Below, piece by piece: positions 22,507 to 34,063 of a stretch of 64,000 bases of DNA; position 1 is the first letter of the stretch; each line of letters opens with the position of its first letter. Both the position numbers and the translations under genes were made by a program. Where the stretch lies: contig CAMXBY010000049.1 in the NCBI GenBank assembly GCA_947179485.1, positions 1-64,000 of the forward strand, in the 5' to 3' direction. Source of the stretch: Allacma fusca (Eukaryota > Arthropoda > Collembola > Symphypleona > Sminthuridae). The notes under the pieces are model-generated. The model was given only the letters and a program-made list of their open reading frames with translations, ran no database searches and was not told where the DNA came from.

Positions 22507-25406
22507 TCAACGAACACTTTTCCCACATTTCGTTTCAGCGTTTCTTAATTCAGTCGCTAACCAACTTCGAGGGAGTTCTGCAATTGAAGATAGAATTCCA
22601 TCCTTACAGTAGGCATTTGCTGAAGACACAATTGCATGGAAGAAAATCTTGGAATCATGCGAACAAATAACCGGTGACCCCCAGTCATACTGCAAATTCA
22701 AAATGTTGTAGCATTAGATTAACGTACGAATAAAACCTTAAATACCGCTTCAGTACCGGAATTGAAAAAATGATGAGGAGGAAGTTATGGTCTTATCAGT
22801 GTAACAAGGACTATCTCTCCTTCATAAACAGATTTCATAACGCTACGCTTGTATCAAATATCATGGGTCTTTATTTCATCTTGTCAAGTCAAAACTTGCA
22901 CTCATATGAACCAAAGAGGGAGGCAAAATTTACGGAAGAATTGTTTTGAAGAGTTGGCATGTTCTTTTTATTGTATTTCAAACTTACTGCTTTTTAACAT
23001 TTTTAGTTCTTCCTACTGGACGATTTTTGAATTGAAAGATGTAATACAAGCTGGCGTTTTGAAATCTTTTTGCAAAGAACAGCTTGTTCATGAAAAAATA
23101 GTTAACTAAGAAATTCTTCCTGTTTTATTCATGAAGCTGAATTTCACTATGAAACATTTCACCAGCTTAATTTTATCTATGTATTTAGGCCCGCGATTCT
23201 GGCAAGTCGGAACCAATTGTGAGCTCGTAGGAAAAAACCATTTCCTATACAAGCGTCAAAACATATACAAGAAAAAATCATCTTTTCGCGATAGTTTCCT
23301 GCTCGCGCGAAGGGATTCAACTGATTTCAACCAAATAAAAATCAAGGCTAGATGATGAAATATCGAGGAAAAATTTCAACAAAATCGGTCCAATAGTGCT
23401 TAAAATAAAAGTGAATGTCATTGAAATTTGGAATTTTCAAGAATTTTGTTCTCCCAAACTATCCAACCGATGTCAATCAAATAAAAACTCAGGCTACCTG
23501 TTGAAATAAGTAAAGTCAAGATAAAATTTCGACGGAATTGGTCTAATAGATTTTGAGTTATCGTGGGAACGGACGGACATCGATCATCCTACTAGCGACG
23601 TCATCTACGTCGGCCCTAAAAACTAGAAGACCAAAAATTGAATAAATAATCGAAGTATAGTTTTGTAATATTTTTATGTAATGTTATGCTGAAACATAAC
23701 TTGTCGCAAAATATTATGGCTGGTTGGGTGAAATTCTAATACAAGAATAAACGATTCTTATAAAATACATTTGTCAAATGAGACATTTCAAATAATTAAT
23801 GTTTTGCAGCTGACCATGTTGATATCCATTAAATTTTTATGAATATTTGGAATTTTTACATTCAAATTCCGGTACCATGATTCTAAAAGTAGCATCATAC
23901 ACTTTGGTACTAAATTCAATTTCAGTACTTACAAATCATTCTTCAAAACTGAACACAATTCCAAAATATCGTGAGGGATGCTGCCACTTTAATATATATA
24001 TTTACTTTACTACTTTACTTTACTATATATATATATATATAACATTTATATATATATTATATATATATATATAAATGTTCACTTCGGAACTAATGATGTA
24101 CAATTTAAGCGGGTCATGACCTGGGTATCAGGTACCACTAACTATAAGTAAACAATTATTGGACCTGGCCAGAAAACACTAATATTACCAACGGACTGGT
24201 CAGTCCTTCAATAGGTAAATTTATGACCTACTCTAGCTCTACATTTCAACTAACGAGCACACCGGCTCCTGCATTCAAACGCATGGATATGAACCTCTAC
24301 ATTACACTACTAAGCCTTCTAGCTACTACATTTAAATACACGAGCTCGAGTTACCTCCAAGTAGGAAAACTCAACCAAATATATGTATATACTCATATGA
24401 GTGTATCTTATACCCGACACTGTTTGGGTAAAGTTTACTAATGATAGGCAAGTTTTCTCATTTTCTTTCGAATTGGTACTGAAGCGGCATTTCCGTGTGA
24501 CATCGGTGTAATTAAGTGTGCTCAATTCTCACTGAGAGAAATGTCAAATAGCTTTGAAAAAAAATATGAATTGTTCTACAAACGGCGCTAGTAAATGTTA
24601 TAATAACCAAAGATACGGATTCTATTAAATGTTATAAAAGTTTGACGAGCTTGAAATTCTAAAAAATCTATCATTTATTTGTACTTCAATATTCGATGTA
24701 GAAAATGAAATATTCCTCACCAGACAAGCTCCTCTTTCCACGCAAGTAATTGTTCCATGCACACTTTTGCACGTGCTAGGGTCTTTGAATGTCACTTTCT
24801 GTTCTCGTAGCTCTGTCTCCGGATAATTTTGTTGCCAGGCAATTATGCTACATTCCTGTTTTGGTGTATCACCTGTTGGCGCAAGGCTAATGGCATTCAC
24901 GTACTCGTTGAAGAGAAAGGGATCAGCAAGGTGGATCAAACCGTAGTCAAATGCATTCTCAGGCCTACATAATTTAGAATTTTAAAAAGCCTTTGTGAAT
25001 TTCGAGAACTACTTACTTTTATATATTTGGTGAATTAATACACATACTGTGAGGTTGCAAATAGTGGGAAATGTCGGATTGTGAATTAATTTCGGCTTTA
25101 TAGCAACAATAATAACTTACTTTCCGATGTTTGGATGTTTCGAAATTGAACAATGAGTCCGAGTTTGTTGTGTACCTTGGTACTTGCCAAATAAATGCTT
25201 CCCTGCTGAAATTTTCCTGACATTGTCAATTTGATGTGCCGATGTTACAATTGTGTATGCGTTGATCAGTACTCCAATGGCAATTTGTTTAGAGCTCTCC
25301 ATTTGAATCTGAACAATGAATGGTCTTGAGTGAGAAACAGCAGGATCGCCATTTATGGTGTCGCCGTTATTGCAACAATCATTTGGTGGCGGAGTAGTAG
25401 GTGTTA
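22507..25406 (-). CDS. T1: trypsin-fold serine protease homologue (catalytic Ser replaced)
   Basis: Three exons on the minus strand: 25121-25406, 24721-24964 and 22507-22689, with GT..AG introns and matching phases. Exon 1 encodes a Pro/Thr-rich linker (TPTTPPP), CCNNG, the activation-like site TINGDPAV and the His-57 region as VTSAHQ. His is kept, but the disulphide Cys after it is Gln. Exon 2 has AFDYGLIHL, where Asp-102 is kept, and ends CVERGACL. Exon 3 starts YDWGSPVIC where an active enzyme has GDSGGPLVC, so Ser-195 is Trp. It should be secreted and catalytically inactive. The N-terminal signal-peptide exon was not found upstream of 25406. The last intron is about 2 kb and holds a TA microsatellite. 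Paralogues: T2 and T3. Confidence 0.8.
22850..25406. repeat. Segmental duplication, copy 1 (with T1)
   Basis: From about 22850 the intron and exons of T1 are collinear with 61320-63729, for example CTTTATTTCATCTTG at 22868 and 61342, and GTGTGACATCG at 24496 and 62052. The second copy ends before the T1 last exon. Large gaps are explained by insertions: the TA-rich and following block at 24000-24475 here, and element D at 62115-62930 there. This shows that T3 arose by duplication of T1 with its flanks. Confidence 0.7.
23985..24075. repeat. TA microsatellite
   Basis: Runs of TATATA, partly self-complementary (ATATAACATTTATATATATATTATATAT-type arrangement), lie inside the last intron of T1. 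Absent from the paralogous intron near T3. Confidence 0.8.
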
Positions 25407-25789
25407 CTAAAGACGTTAATACCACAGCAATTTGTTATATAGTACTCCTTGTCTATAATATTATAGTAAATCTTTATGGCAGTTAATAAAAATAAAAACC
25501 AGATAATCTCTTAAATGTGGTAGAATGTACTTTAAATGTTTAGACAACCGATTTTAGCTAGTAACTGTACAAAAACGTATTTGAAAGGGATATACGGTTA
25601 AAAAATTTCATTGTGAAAGAGTTTGTTTTCAAACGGACTCTACGCTTACCTTAAGGGTTTCTGACTTCTTCTACTTAAAGTATTTGCTAAAACAACTTAA
25701 CTGCCTTGCGCTTCATATGCCATGCCAAACGCTTTTTGTTGTTATATATTACAAATTTACGCACACGAAATTATTTTTATATTATATTG
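25407..25789. other. Sequence upstream of T1 exon 1
   Basis: This should be intron plus the missing 5' exon of T1, but no signal-peptide exon could be identified. No other structure seen. Confidence 0.4.
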
Positions 25790-26107
25790 GAGATATTATA
25801 TTATTGCGGAATTTTGCTCTCAAATTCGAAACGATTACAAGTTACCATTAACTTGATAAGCATTTTTTAAATCGCAACTTTTTGCAGTGCAAGCACTTGC
25901 AATTGCAGTTGAATTTCTTGCGATTTCAGTTGTGCTTAACCAGTAATTGCGAGTATTTAATGCTTTTATAATTGCAATTTAAGTTTACAGAAATTGCACT
26001 TGCAGAAACAATTACAATTCCCTCCTGTAAAATAACTGCAATTGAACCGAACTCGCAAGTTCAATTAGTAATTGCGGTTAACTTGCAATTGATAAGAAAC
26101 GCTAGTT
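25790..26107 (-). mobile_element. hAT TTGCAATTAC family, truncated inverted copy 2
   Basis: Reverse-complement of the first roughly 300 bp of the element at 20751. It ends AGAAACGCTA at 26107, which matches the TAGTGTTTCT terminus with one change. The other end is missing and the 25-bp array is absent. It directly abuts the GGTTCAG satellite. Confidence 0.75.
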
Positions 26108-26805
26108 CAGATCTTTTAACCCGGGTTCAAAGGCGGTTCAGAGCTTTGTGCTCTGGTTCAGAACTTTAAGCCTTGGTTTAGGGGTGGTTCAGTGCTTGTT
26201 GTTCTGGTTCAGAGGTGGTTCACAGCTTGGAGCCCTGGTTCAGAGGTGATTCAGATCTTGACGCCTTGGTTCAGAGGTGGTTCAGAACTTGGAGCCCTGG
26301 TTCAGGGGTGGTTCAGAGCTTGGAACCCTGGTTCAGAGGTGGTTCAGAGATTTATTGCTTGGTTCAATGAACCACCTCAGAAAAGAGCAATTTTGAGGGT
26401 GGTACAGAGCTTGGAGCCCTGGTTCAGAGGTGGTTCAGAGATTTATTGCTTGGTTCAATGAACCACCTCAGAAAAGAGCAATTTTGAGGGTGGTTCAGAG
26501 CTTGGAGCCCTGGTTCAGAGGTGGTTCAGAGATTTATTGCTTGGTTCAATGAACCACCTCAGAAAAGAGCAATTTTGAGGGTGGTTCAGAGTTTGGAGCC
26601 CTGGTTCAGAGGTGGTTCAGAGATTTATTGCTTGGTTCAATGAACCACCTCAGAAAATAGCAATTTTGAGGGTGGTTCAGAGCTTGGAGTCCTGGTTCAG
26701 AGGTGGTTCAGAGATTTATTGCTTGGTTCAATGAACCACCTTAGAAAAGAGCAATTTTGAGGGTGGTTCAGATGGTTCACTGGTTCAGGTGGTTCAGAGT
26801 TTAGT
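26108..26805. repeat. GGTTCAG satellite with a 91-bp higher-order unit
   Basis: The first roughly 230 bp consist of 30-35-bp units around GGTTCAGAGGTGGTTCAGAG. Then a 91-bp unit repeats five times, anchored by GGTTCAATGAACC at 26361, 26452, 26543, 26634 and 26725 (exactly 91 bp apart). That anchor is a 13-bp palindrome. Variation between units is a few bases. Frames crossing the array on either strand are repeat by-products. Confidence 0.95.
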
Positions 26806-27015
26806 ACAACCCAATCTTTTGCTTGGAAACGGTAAATCTGCATAGTCAAGTGCATCCAAATGCCCCAGAGGAGGACATAGTAACCGACATTTTGCTTCTC
26901 TTGTGGGTGCAAGGGGCAAAAAAGGTCTCTAGGCCCCAATCTGAAACTGGACGGCTCAGATTTAAAACATCCACTACGGGCTAAAAACTAGGACTGAAGG
27001 GAAAAGATACACAAG

Positions 27016-27129
27016 ATGAGACGGGTCAAAGAAAATCGAAGGAGAATAGGACAGTTCCTGGCATTCATCCGGGTTCAAGAAGAACGTCTCATTCAACGCG
27101 TTGACGTTGACTTGGAAGACGGATTGTAG
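27016..27129 (+). CDS. Small ORF of unknown function, 37 residues
   Basis: ATG to TAG encodes MRRVKENRRRIGQFLAFIRV followed by a charged tail ending DLEDGL. The surrounding 26850-27300 is richer in GC than its neighbours. It may be a gene or transposase exon fragment, since Arg-rich starts are common in Harbinger-type proteins, or a chance frame. No partner exon, splice signal or second copy was identified. Confidence 0.2.
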   Translation: MRRVKENRRRIGQFLAFIRVQEERLIQRVDVDLEDGL

Positions 27130-27542
27130 AGTAAGAGTGGATGCACAAGAAATGCAAATGTATGAATTTAATAATTACGGGGTTCGTGGAACTATTCATG
27201 CATGTTTTTACATTGAGGTTATTATTGTTGGGAGCTTTTTTACTCCATCCCTTTGTCTAATAAAATATCCTTTACAGGATAGTTGTAGTTTGTAGGTAGT
27301 CTGTTTTTGATTCTTAGCTTAAAAGGAATAAAAACTTCTTTTGACCAACTTCACTGTAAGGATGTGTATATTCATATTGTCCATTGGTCATCATGTCCTA
27401 GGTCTCTTAAGAGTGGCATGTCTTTGTAACCTGCATACACTACAAGGCCAAGGCAAACGAATAACGGTAATACTTCAGATTTGAAATCTTTCGGGAGTCT
27501 ATGTCAGCGAAAGTACATTCTTAGGATTGAATAAAGTCAAAC

Positions 27543-28530
27543 TCAAAAATGGTATAACCAACCTCTGCACTTTTTAGTTGCTTCCTCTATTTTCTCATTA
27601 AACCAGACCTCTGGTAACTTTGAGAATATAGCTACCTCGGTTCTCACACAGGTTTCCTCGTTGTAACAAAGGCAACCAACTACCACATTTGAGTTACCAC
27701 AGGTAACCGCGCCTCCAATTTCAAACTGTATAAGTAATATTTTACGCATAAATACATAACCTCTATATTAGGTTATTGTTAAAAATGTATAGACTTTTAA
27801 AGTATTTTCCCTTACCATACAAGCTCCTTTAGAGATACACAGAAGTGTAGGATGTTGATGTCTGCAATCCGTAGGTGGTATAATTGTCACGGAGGCTTCC
27901 TCCAATTCTTCAGTTTTTGTGTTTGAGGGCTTTCCCCAACCAGCAATCTTACAGTTCTGGTTTGGAAAATCACCCCCAAATTTAGGAAATTTTCCAGGCT
28001 GGACGAACTCGTTGAAAATCAGGGGATCACTTAAATGGATAATAGCATAGTAGTTGGAGTACTTGGAGCTACAGATAAATATACATGTTTGTTTAAGTTT
28101 GGTTCCTGCCTCGGTAAATATTAGAATTCACTTAACTGGTTGGTAAAATAACTTCTTTACTTTCAGCTGCTTTACTAAAGCTTTATAAAACTATCTAGTT
28201 TAAAATTCAATCTGCAACAAACCTTGCGTCTCGTGGATGTTGTGAATACATGCAAATTTGTCGTTCTTGTTGCGAAGTCTCATGTTTTGTAAGGAAATAC
28301 TTGCCAACAAGTACGCGTACTGGACTGATCCAGGGACTAGTAATTATTGTCCATTCATCGTAAATGACGCCACTATAAGTATTTCCATCTGTATGTACTA
28401 CTTGAGCAATGTATGGGCGGGAGTGCTGAGGATTCACAGGTGTCCCGTTAAGAACCCTCTCGTCGTGATCAACGAAATCTAGACTTCCGTTTGTGTCATC
28501 TTCCGCCCATGTGAGGTAAGTCCCTTCCCG
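27543..28530 (-). CDS. T2: trypsin-fold serine protease homologue lacking the whole triad
   Basis: Three exons on the minus strand: about 28223-28530, 27816-28068 and 27543-27725, with phases that join correctly. Exon 1 has an acidic stretch, then ERVLNGTPV (activation-type cleavage site) and SRPYIAQVV; the His-57 position reads IITSPWISP, so His is gone. Exon 2 has NYYAIIHLSDP, where Asp-102 is Tyr, then CKIAGWGKPS, and ends KGACM. Exon 3 starts FEIGGAVTC in place of GDSGGPLVC, so Ser-195 is Ile. All three catalytic residues are therefore missing while the fold cysteines and GWGKP remain, pointing to a non-catalytic secreted homologue. The 5' end of exon 1 and a signal-peptide exon are unresolved. 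It lies upstream of T1 in the same orientation. Confidence 0.8.
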
Positions 28531-28934
28531 AAAATCAAATATAAGATTATTACGTTCAACTCATAAAGATCATACCCTTAGGATTAATCAGGGTATCACT
28601 TGGCATGAAATTATCCGAAACTGAACCGATTTGAAAAATTATGTCGCCAAAATGTCATAAAAAGCTTAGTAGTACCACAAAAAACTTTATTCTCGAACAA
28701 TATTACGATTTCGTAAACAGTAACGGCAAGATTGTTCGATAATCCTGCGATGTCAAAACTTCCATGATTTTAATTATCTCTAACGATACTGCACTATTAT
28801 TAACCGAGTTCCAATTATCTAACCTTAAAATAAATAAAACTTGTTTATAGATACCATTAGCACAATGACGATTCTTAATACAGCACGAGACGATAGAATA
28901 TAGAATGGTTCACAAAAGATAACCCGATTTAAAA

Positions 28935-29078
28935 AATGCATTGGTACTCTGCTCAGCAGTTGTAATTACTCATAGGTTTGGTTTACTAAAACATAGACGC
29001 TAGAATGTGCATGAGTATACTGATTGTGAGATTTAAGACTTGAAATATTAGAATAATTCGAACAAAATATCGAGGTTG
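28935..29078 (+). repeat. Dispersed repeat R, copy 2 (partial)
   Basis: Matches 8598-8715 (CTCAGCAG to AACAAAAYATC). It ends where the GGTCTGG element starts at 29079, so the rest of the repeat was replaced or interrupted. The minus-strand frame at 28966-29202 is repeat-derived. Confidence 0.6.
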
Positions 29079-29391
29079 AATGGTCTGGTCCAGGTTTTCG
29101 GACCAGACTAGACCAAAGACCGTGGTCCATAAAGCCATAGAGTACAATTAAGCAAACACATTTTATCCACTGAATTTCGTGTTTTGTCACCAGAGATGAC
29201 ATTTTTTATTCGTTCCGTGGGATTTCATTAACGTATATTTTTTATTTTGCATACTTTTTGGACCATGGTCCTTGTGGTCTTTGTGGTCTGGTCCTGAAAC
29301 TGGACCATTTGTATCTGGTCTTGTCCAACGGTTCGATCAGACCGGACCAGACCAATAACAGACCATTATAAATGGTCCGGACCAGACCATT
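29079..29391. mobile_element. Inverted-repeat element with GGTCTGGTCC motif
   Basis: A perfect 13-bp inverted repeat AATGGTCTGGTCC lies at 29079-29091 and 29379-29391. Inside, GGTCCGGACC, GGTCTGG and GACCAGACC recur many times, so the 313 bp could fold extensively. No target duplication was found. Similar motif clusters occur at 37574-37700 and 42255-42380. Confidence 0.7.
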
Positions 29392-30069
29392 GGCATCCGT
29401 AGTTCCCGTTTTACAATTTCAAGCGACATTTGAAGGTAAATAATATGTACAATTGGGTTGATTATATTAGTGCGGACCTGTGGACTACGTTTACGTTCAA
29501 TCATATTTTTTAGAATATTCATTCGCAAGATTTTGAGAAAGCAGCGCCATCCAAAACGGGATGCACACGGCCATCAAATGTCGGATCAGAACTAATCGGA
29601 TCGATTCCAACAACCTGGGTTAAACAAACCAACAGGAAGATGTATTGATCACCTACCTTTGGACTCTATTAAACGATCCACATTTGTAAAACTCGGAATT
29701 TGAATAAGAATATCAGGCTGTTTTCAAGACACGCTATGTCACCTAGAATTGTGATTTCAAGGGAAGAACTGTTGAAGATTGTATTTATAGCGGCGTGCTC
29801 TGTTCCTAAAAATAAAGTACTATTCTCCGTCCAAAATGGAACTTTGTAGTTTTCCGAAATTTTGAAATTATTCTATTGGGGCATAAGAGGACTACATCCT
29901 CAGCATAGCAAGAGCGAGTCATCTACTACAATGGGCTCGGAAATTCGAACTTTTCTGCCAGAATTTCTGAATTCAACACGGTAATGTTTTTCTTCAGAAT
30001 CGGAAACTAAAGCCTTCATCGATCGCATGAATGTTTCCTAATTACTGCAGATTTTAAGCCGTTACTGAA
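29392..30069. other. Intergenic sequence
   Basis: No gene or bounded repeat recognised. The minus-strand frame at 29337-29528 starts in the adjacent repeat and has no domain. Confidence 0.4.
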
Positions 30070-30680
30070 ATACAGGTCCGAAATGGGTACTGTATTTAAG
30101 TACCCAAACTAAATGGGAACTTTATGGGTACCAGCTATATGTACCCAAATTTTGGCTACAAAACCAGGTGTTGGGTACAGGTACAAACTTGGAATTTTTT
30201 GGGTTGTACCTGACAGGAACAGGTACAAGCTTCCAATATACCTGGACCTGGCAAATTAATACCCGAAAATGTGGGTACTTTTACAAACAAAAATCCATCT
30301 TACGGGGCATCTAGTGTAGTATGTGGCTCTCTCTCCAACCTGCAGGTTTATTTTGATATTCTGCTTGTTTTCAGGAGTGCATCGTAATTCTTGAAAAGCA
30401 TACGGTTATGCAATAAAGATGTTTTGGCTTAACACAACGTGCCAACAATAAGTACGTGTAATTATAAATTCCACTTGTGATTCAGTAAAAATGGCGCTAA
30501 ATAATATTGTGGCGATGGAGGATGACCTAGAAGTGGAAGATTTAATTGGAGTTGGCAATACCTCAGATGGTATAGAAGTTATAATTCCATTAAGATGTCT
30601 AGTATTGCAAAAATTATGACGAGGCAGAATTGAAAAGCCCTTGTTGATCATCATAAATTCAAAGCCTTCGACACGAACAA
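30070..30680 (+). mobile_element. Element D, copy 1, with GGTACC motif end
   Basis: The first 250 bp are filled with GGGTAC, GTACCTG and GGTACAGG words. The following 350 bp carry a small ORF (30491-30619) and match 62340-62640 in inverted orientation. The far end is unclear in this copy; copy 2 has motif-rich sequence on both sides. Probably a DNA transposon derivative. Confidence 0.6.
30491..30619 (+). CDS. Element D small acidic ORF, 42 residues
   Basis: The frame starts MALN, continues MEDDLEVEDLIG and ends LRCLVLQKL. The inverted copy at 62340-62468 encodes the same length with about ten substitutions and no stops or gaps, a sign of past constraint or shared recent origin. An acidic start of this kind resembles first exons of Harbinger-type transposases, but that is only a guess. 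No downstream exon was found in either copy. Confidence 0.4.
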   Translation: MALNNIVAMEDDLEVEDLIGVGNTSDGIEVIIPLRCLVLQKL

Positions 30681-30959
30681 ACGCACCAATAGCATCGTGT
30701 TGGTTAAATTTCGTATTCTAAGGAAAACTATTTGTTTTTAAGGCCACTTGCACTTGTGCACTAAGCATTTGCACATGCACGCGTGATTTTGTTTTGATTG
30801 AAATTTTTACAACAAAGCGGTTTGGTGGTACATGCTACATTTTTAAAAGGAGACAAAACGCTCAAAGCCAGATCGCATTGAGAGTACTGGCAGAATTTAA
30901 ACCAAGTAAATTCATGACAGTTATACTCGGGGAATGTGAGTATTTCATACAACTACCTT
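30681..30959. other. Intergenic sequence
   Basis: Nothing recognised besides AT-rich sequence. Confidence 0.4.
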
Positions 30960-32121
30960 AAGTAATTGAGCATGAAAGGAAGAGGGACATTTGAGCACAG
31001 TTGACGTACAATAGTAACTGCACGAAAAAAGTTAATAAATAGGGAGTGAAACAGTAAAACAGAAGTCGAAGATTATATACACAGACAGCCTATATACCAG
31101 TGCAAATGTGAATATCATCTACGTCCTTATTAATCTTCATGTGAGCGTGTAATCCACATATGAAGAATCTCAACCCCAAAGTGCACAATACAAAGGACGA
31201 GGCACCGATTTCGCCCGCAAATAAGTGCAAACATTACATACGTGTGAGGATATAATGTAGAAGTGTAACATCAGCGAAGAAGAGCGGAAAGTATACATAG
31301 CGTGCAAGTGCATAATATTACTATTCTACCTTCAACGAGACTTTCAAAAAAGACAGAAAATCACGTGACCAAAAGTGGGAGCTCCTGAAGAGACCAATCT
31401 AAGCTAGCCGATCATCGACAAGTCAAGCCCTTAACAGCCCAACAACCAGTAATTTCAGCCAAACTAAGCGACATACACGGGGCAGTAATTCTAAACCAAA
31501 TTAGAAGAAATAATATAGCTAAGTCACATTTTTCATTAGATTTATTAAGTATACGTGGGCCGGTACCTAAATCTATACAGATACTATCACAACTGCATAA
31601 TTTGTTAGGGTACCAAGAGATATTCTGGAAGATTCCGAATGATACTTTGAACGTAAGCAGCGAGGATAAGGAACGACCAGAAAGTGTGGTCGCGCTGTAA
31701 CCGGGCATTTGAAACCCGAACACCAACAAATAAGTACCGGGAACTAGCGAGTCTATTCAGCGTCTAAGTAACATGCCGAAAGTTGAGTGCTTCGGTCGCG
31801 CTGTAACCGGGCATTTGGGATCCGAGCACCAACGTACTGAATACATGGATAGTAATAGTAACCCCTCCACTTTGAAATAACTACATCACATTCCTTCAGT
31901 AACCAAATGCGGCAGGACCAAACTATTCACCACAACGCCGAAGAGCAAATATCCTTTCGTCGATCCGCTATTAATCATCGGTCGCCAACGAAAATAGCAG
32001 AAATTGCCGATCAGGATCAAACCAAAAATAAGAAAAGCCTAATCCCGCTAACTAAAAAGTAGAAACAACCTAGAAGTGACGAAATTGAAGAAGAAACAGT
32101 AAATAAGGCCAAAGCGCCAAC
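30960..32121 (+). mobile_element. Probable 5' leader of the decayed LINE at 32122
   Basis: This non-coding but less AT-rich stretch leads directly into the LINE ORF1 remnant. It contains a tandem pair of units 106 bp apart, each starting GGTCGCGCTGTAACCGGGCA (31688 and 31794). Repeated promoter-like monomers are known from some LINE leaders, so this may be one. The 5' boundary is not defined. The long minus-strand frame at 31412-31729 is considered a shadow. Confidence 0.45.
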
Positions 32122-33315
32122 ATGACCCATACTGCGAGCCTGATGACAATGTTCCAAGAAATGCTCACAAAATCCCTTCAAGGCCAACAAAAAATACTAG
32201 AAGGATAACAACAATTCCATGAAGCATATACGAAACGAGTCACAGACCTTGAAGGAAAGGTCCACGAACAAGGCGGCAGAATTGAGACATTAGAAAGAGA
32301 CAATGAAGTTCTACAACGAATGGTTAGATAGAACAGTCTACTAATAACTGGTTTGGAAGAGACCCCAGATGAATCTCAGGACAGCCTCATGGATCTAATC
32401 AACCAGATTGTCTTCAGAAAGAACACAAAATCATCAAAACTTCAGCCTCAATCGACACAGTGTTTAGAATTGGTAGACCAGGAAAAGGACCAAGGGCCAT
32501 TAAAATGAGGCTCATATATCAATCTGAAGCTGACCAAATACTCCACGGCGGATGGATTCTCAGGATGAAGAGGATTTTCATAAATGAGGATACATCTCCG
32601 ACCGAAAGCAAGAACCGATTCCTGATGAAGCAATCGCTGCCAAAAGGAATGGCGACGTAGTCTAGGAGTGGAGAAATTGCAGTGTGTCGATTGATGGAGC
32701 AAGATACGAAGCCAAAAGTGGAAAGCTGTATAGGAACGGGGAAGAAGTCCCTCCACCTAGCAAAAACGAGAATTGAGGAAGAGGCCGCCCTACCCGTGAA
32801 CAACCAACCAACTTTTGCCACTAATATACAATCAAAAATAAGTTCGTTATTTTACTGGAATACACATGAACTCAGCAGCAACCCTGTAATGAAAATAAGC
32901 ACTCTCAAAAACCTAGATCCGGACATATTTTGCTTGTCAGAAACCTGGACGAAAGAATACAGCATAACCACAAAACAACTGCAAGGATATACCTTCACAT
33001 CAATAGAAGCAAAAAGACAGAAACGAAGAGGAAGATTAAGCGGTGGACTGCTAACGGAAATACATGATCGGTTCCAGGCAAAGACAAGAATTGTCCAAAG
33101 GAACAATAACTTTATGTAAATAATAATACATGACTGCAATACTTATTTGTACTTATTTTTTTACTTATTTACCACCACAAGAGAATGATGACGAACCTTT
33201 CAACAATATTAACTTTAATAATTCTCTTATAATTGAAGACATGAACTTGCGACTTGGAGACCAAATTTGTATTGCTGAAGTTGTTGGCTCACTACTTATT
33301 AATAACAAGCCTTAA
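32122..33315 (+). pseudogene. Decayed LINE: ORF1 coiled coil/RRM joined to the start of the endonuclease
   Basis: From ATG at 32122 the product reads MTHTASLMTM, then a coiled coil (DLEGKVHEQGGRIETLE), LLITGLEE, VFRIGRPGKGPRAIKMRL and INEDTS, matching the ORF1 plan of the intact LINE (coiled coil, then RRM-like domain). Stops occur near 32206 and 32328, followed by a frameshift near 32420 and another stop at 32658. From about 32836 an endonuclease start follows (WNTHELSSNPVMKI, FCLSETWT, SGGLL), and a remnant of the GDFN motif reads IIEDMNLRLGD at about 33230. The element ends near 33315 with no reverse transcriptase. As in the intact LINE, ORF1 and the endonuclease lie close together. Confidence 0.75.
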
Positions 33316-34063
33316 CATCCGTACATTTGATCTGCAGGAATTTAAATGTTATTAATACCAGCTGACGTGATGTTTGGAATTAGTGAACAGGCACTAAAAT
33401 GCAGGGGGTGAATCAGAGTATAAGGAATTGATCTATGGTTGAATTTAATGCATGAACATGTAAGCGAGGTGGTATCTGATTCCTCTTTGACAGAACCAGT
33501 TTTTCTTCAAATAATACCAACTGTGCTCTCGGTGGGGTGAAATATACTTGGTGGAACTTACGTTATTTCTCATTGTTAGCCCCTGCTTCCCTTCAATTAT
33601 TACCAACTATTTACTCGGTGGGGTTAAAATATAAGTGGTGGAACTTCCGTGAATTGGTAAAGATTAAATTAAAATATTCCTAGTGCAGTGAATAAGCTTG
33701 TTTTGTGGGTAGAATCTCTTAGGATTGGAGGGACCTCTCGCAGGAATCGCTGATTATATATGTTGTAGAGTTATACAATCTCCTGCATTAGAACGCCAAC
33801 TGTATTCAAGGTTCAACTAGTGCCTGGTACAATGTAGTATACCGGGTTTTTTTACCAAAATGAAATGTAGGAAATGTATGTAGCTTTCATTATGATAAAT
33901 TCCATTGTTAAGGAAGAAACTGTAACTAAAAACTAGTTTTCCCTAAACATTTCTACGTGACTCGGAGAACAACTTCATGTTTTATTCTGTCGAAAAGAAA
34001 ATCATATACTAATACTTAATCATAGTAAACGGTACTGGAATTTCCCCCTAGCCTTCTAGCTGT
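33316..34063. other. Intergenic sequence with a duplicated 45-bp block
   Basis: The block ACCAACT..CTCGGTGGGGT followed by GTGGTGGAACTT occurs twice (33519-33565 and 33603-33648), about 84 bp apart. No gene recognised. Confidence 0.45.

Noticed and set aside
26192-26939. Open frames on both strands in the GGTTCAG region
   Set aside because: They follow the satellite period and differ only as the repeat does; no protein family pattern.
28966-29202. Frame sharing a peptide-like string with 49675-49866
   Set aside because: The similarity is due to dispersed repeat R, which is non-coding in its 8583 copy.
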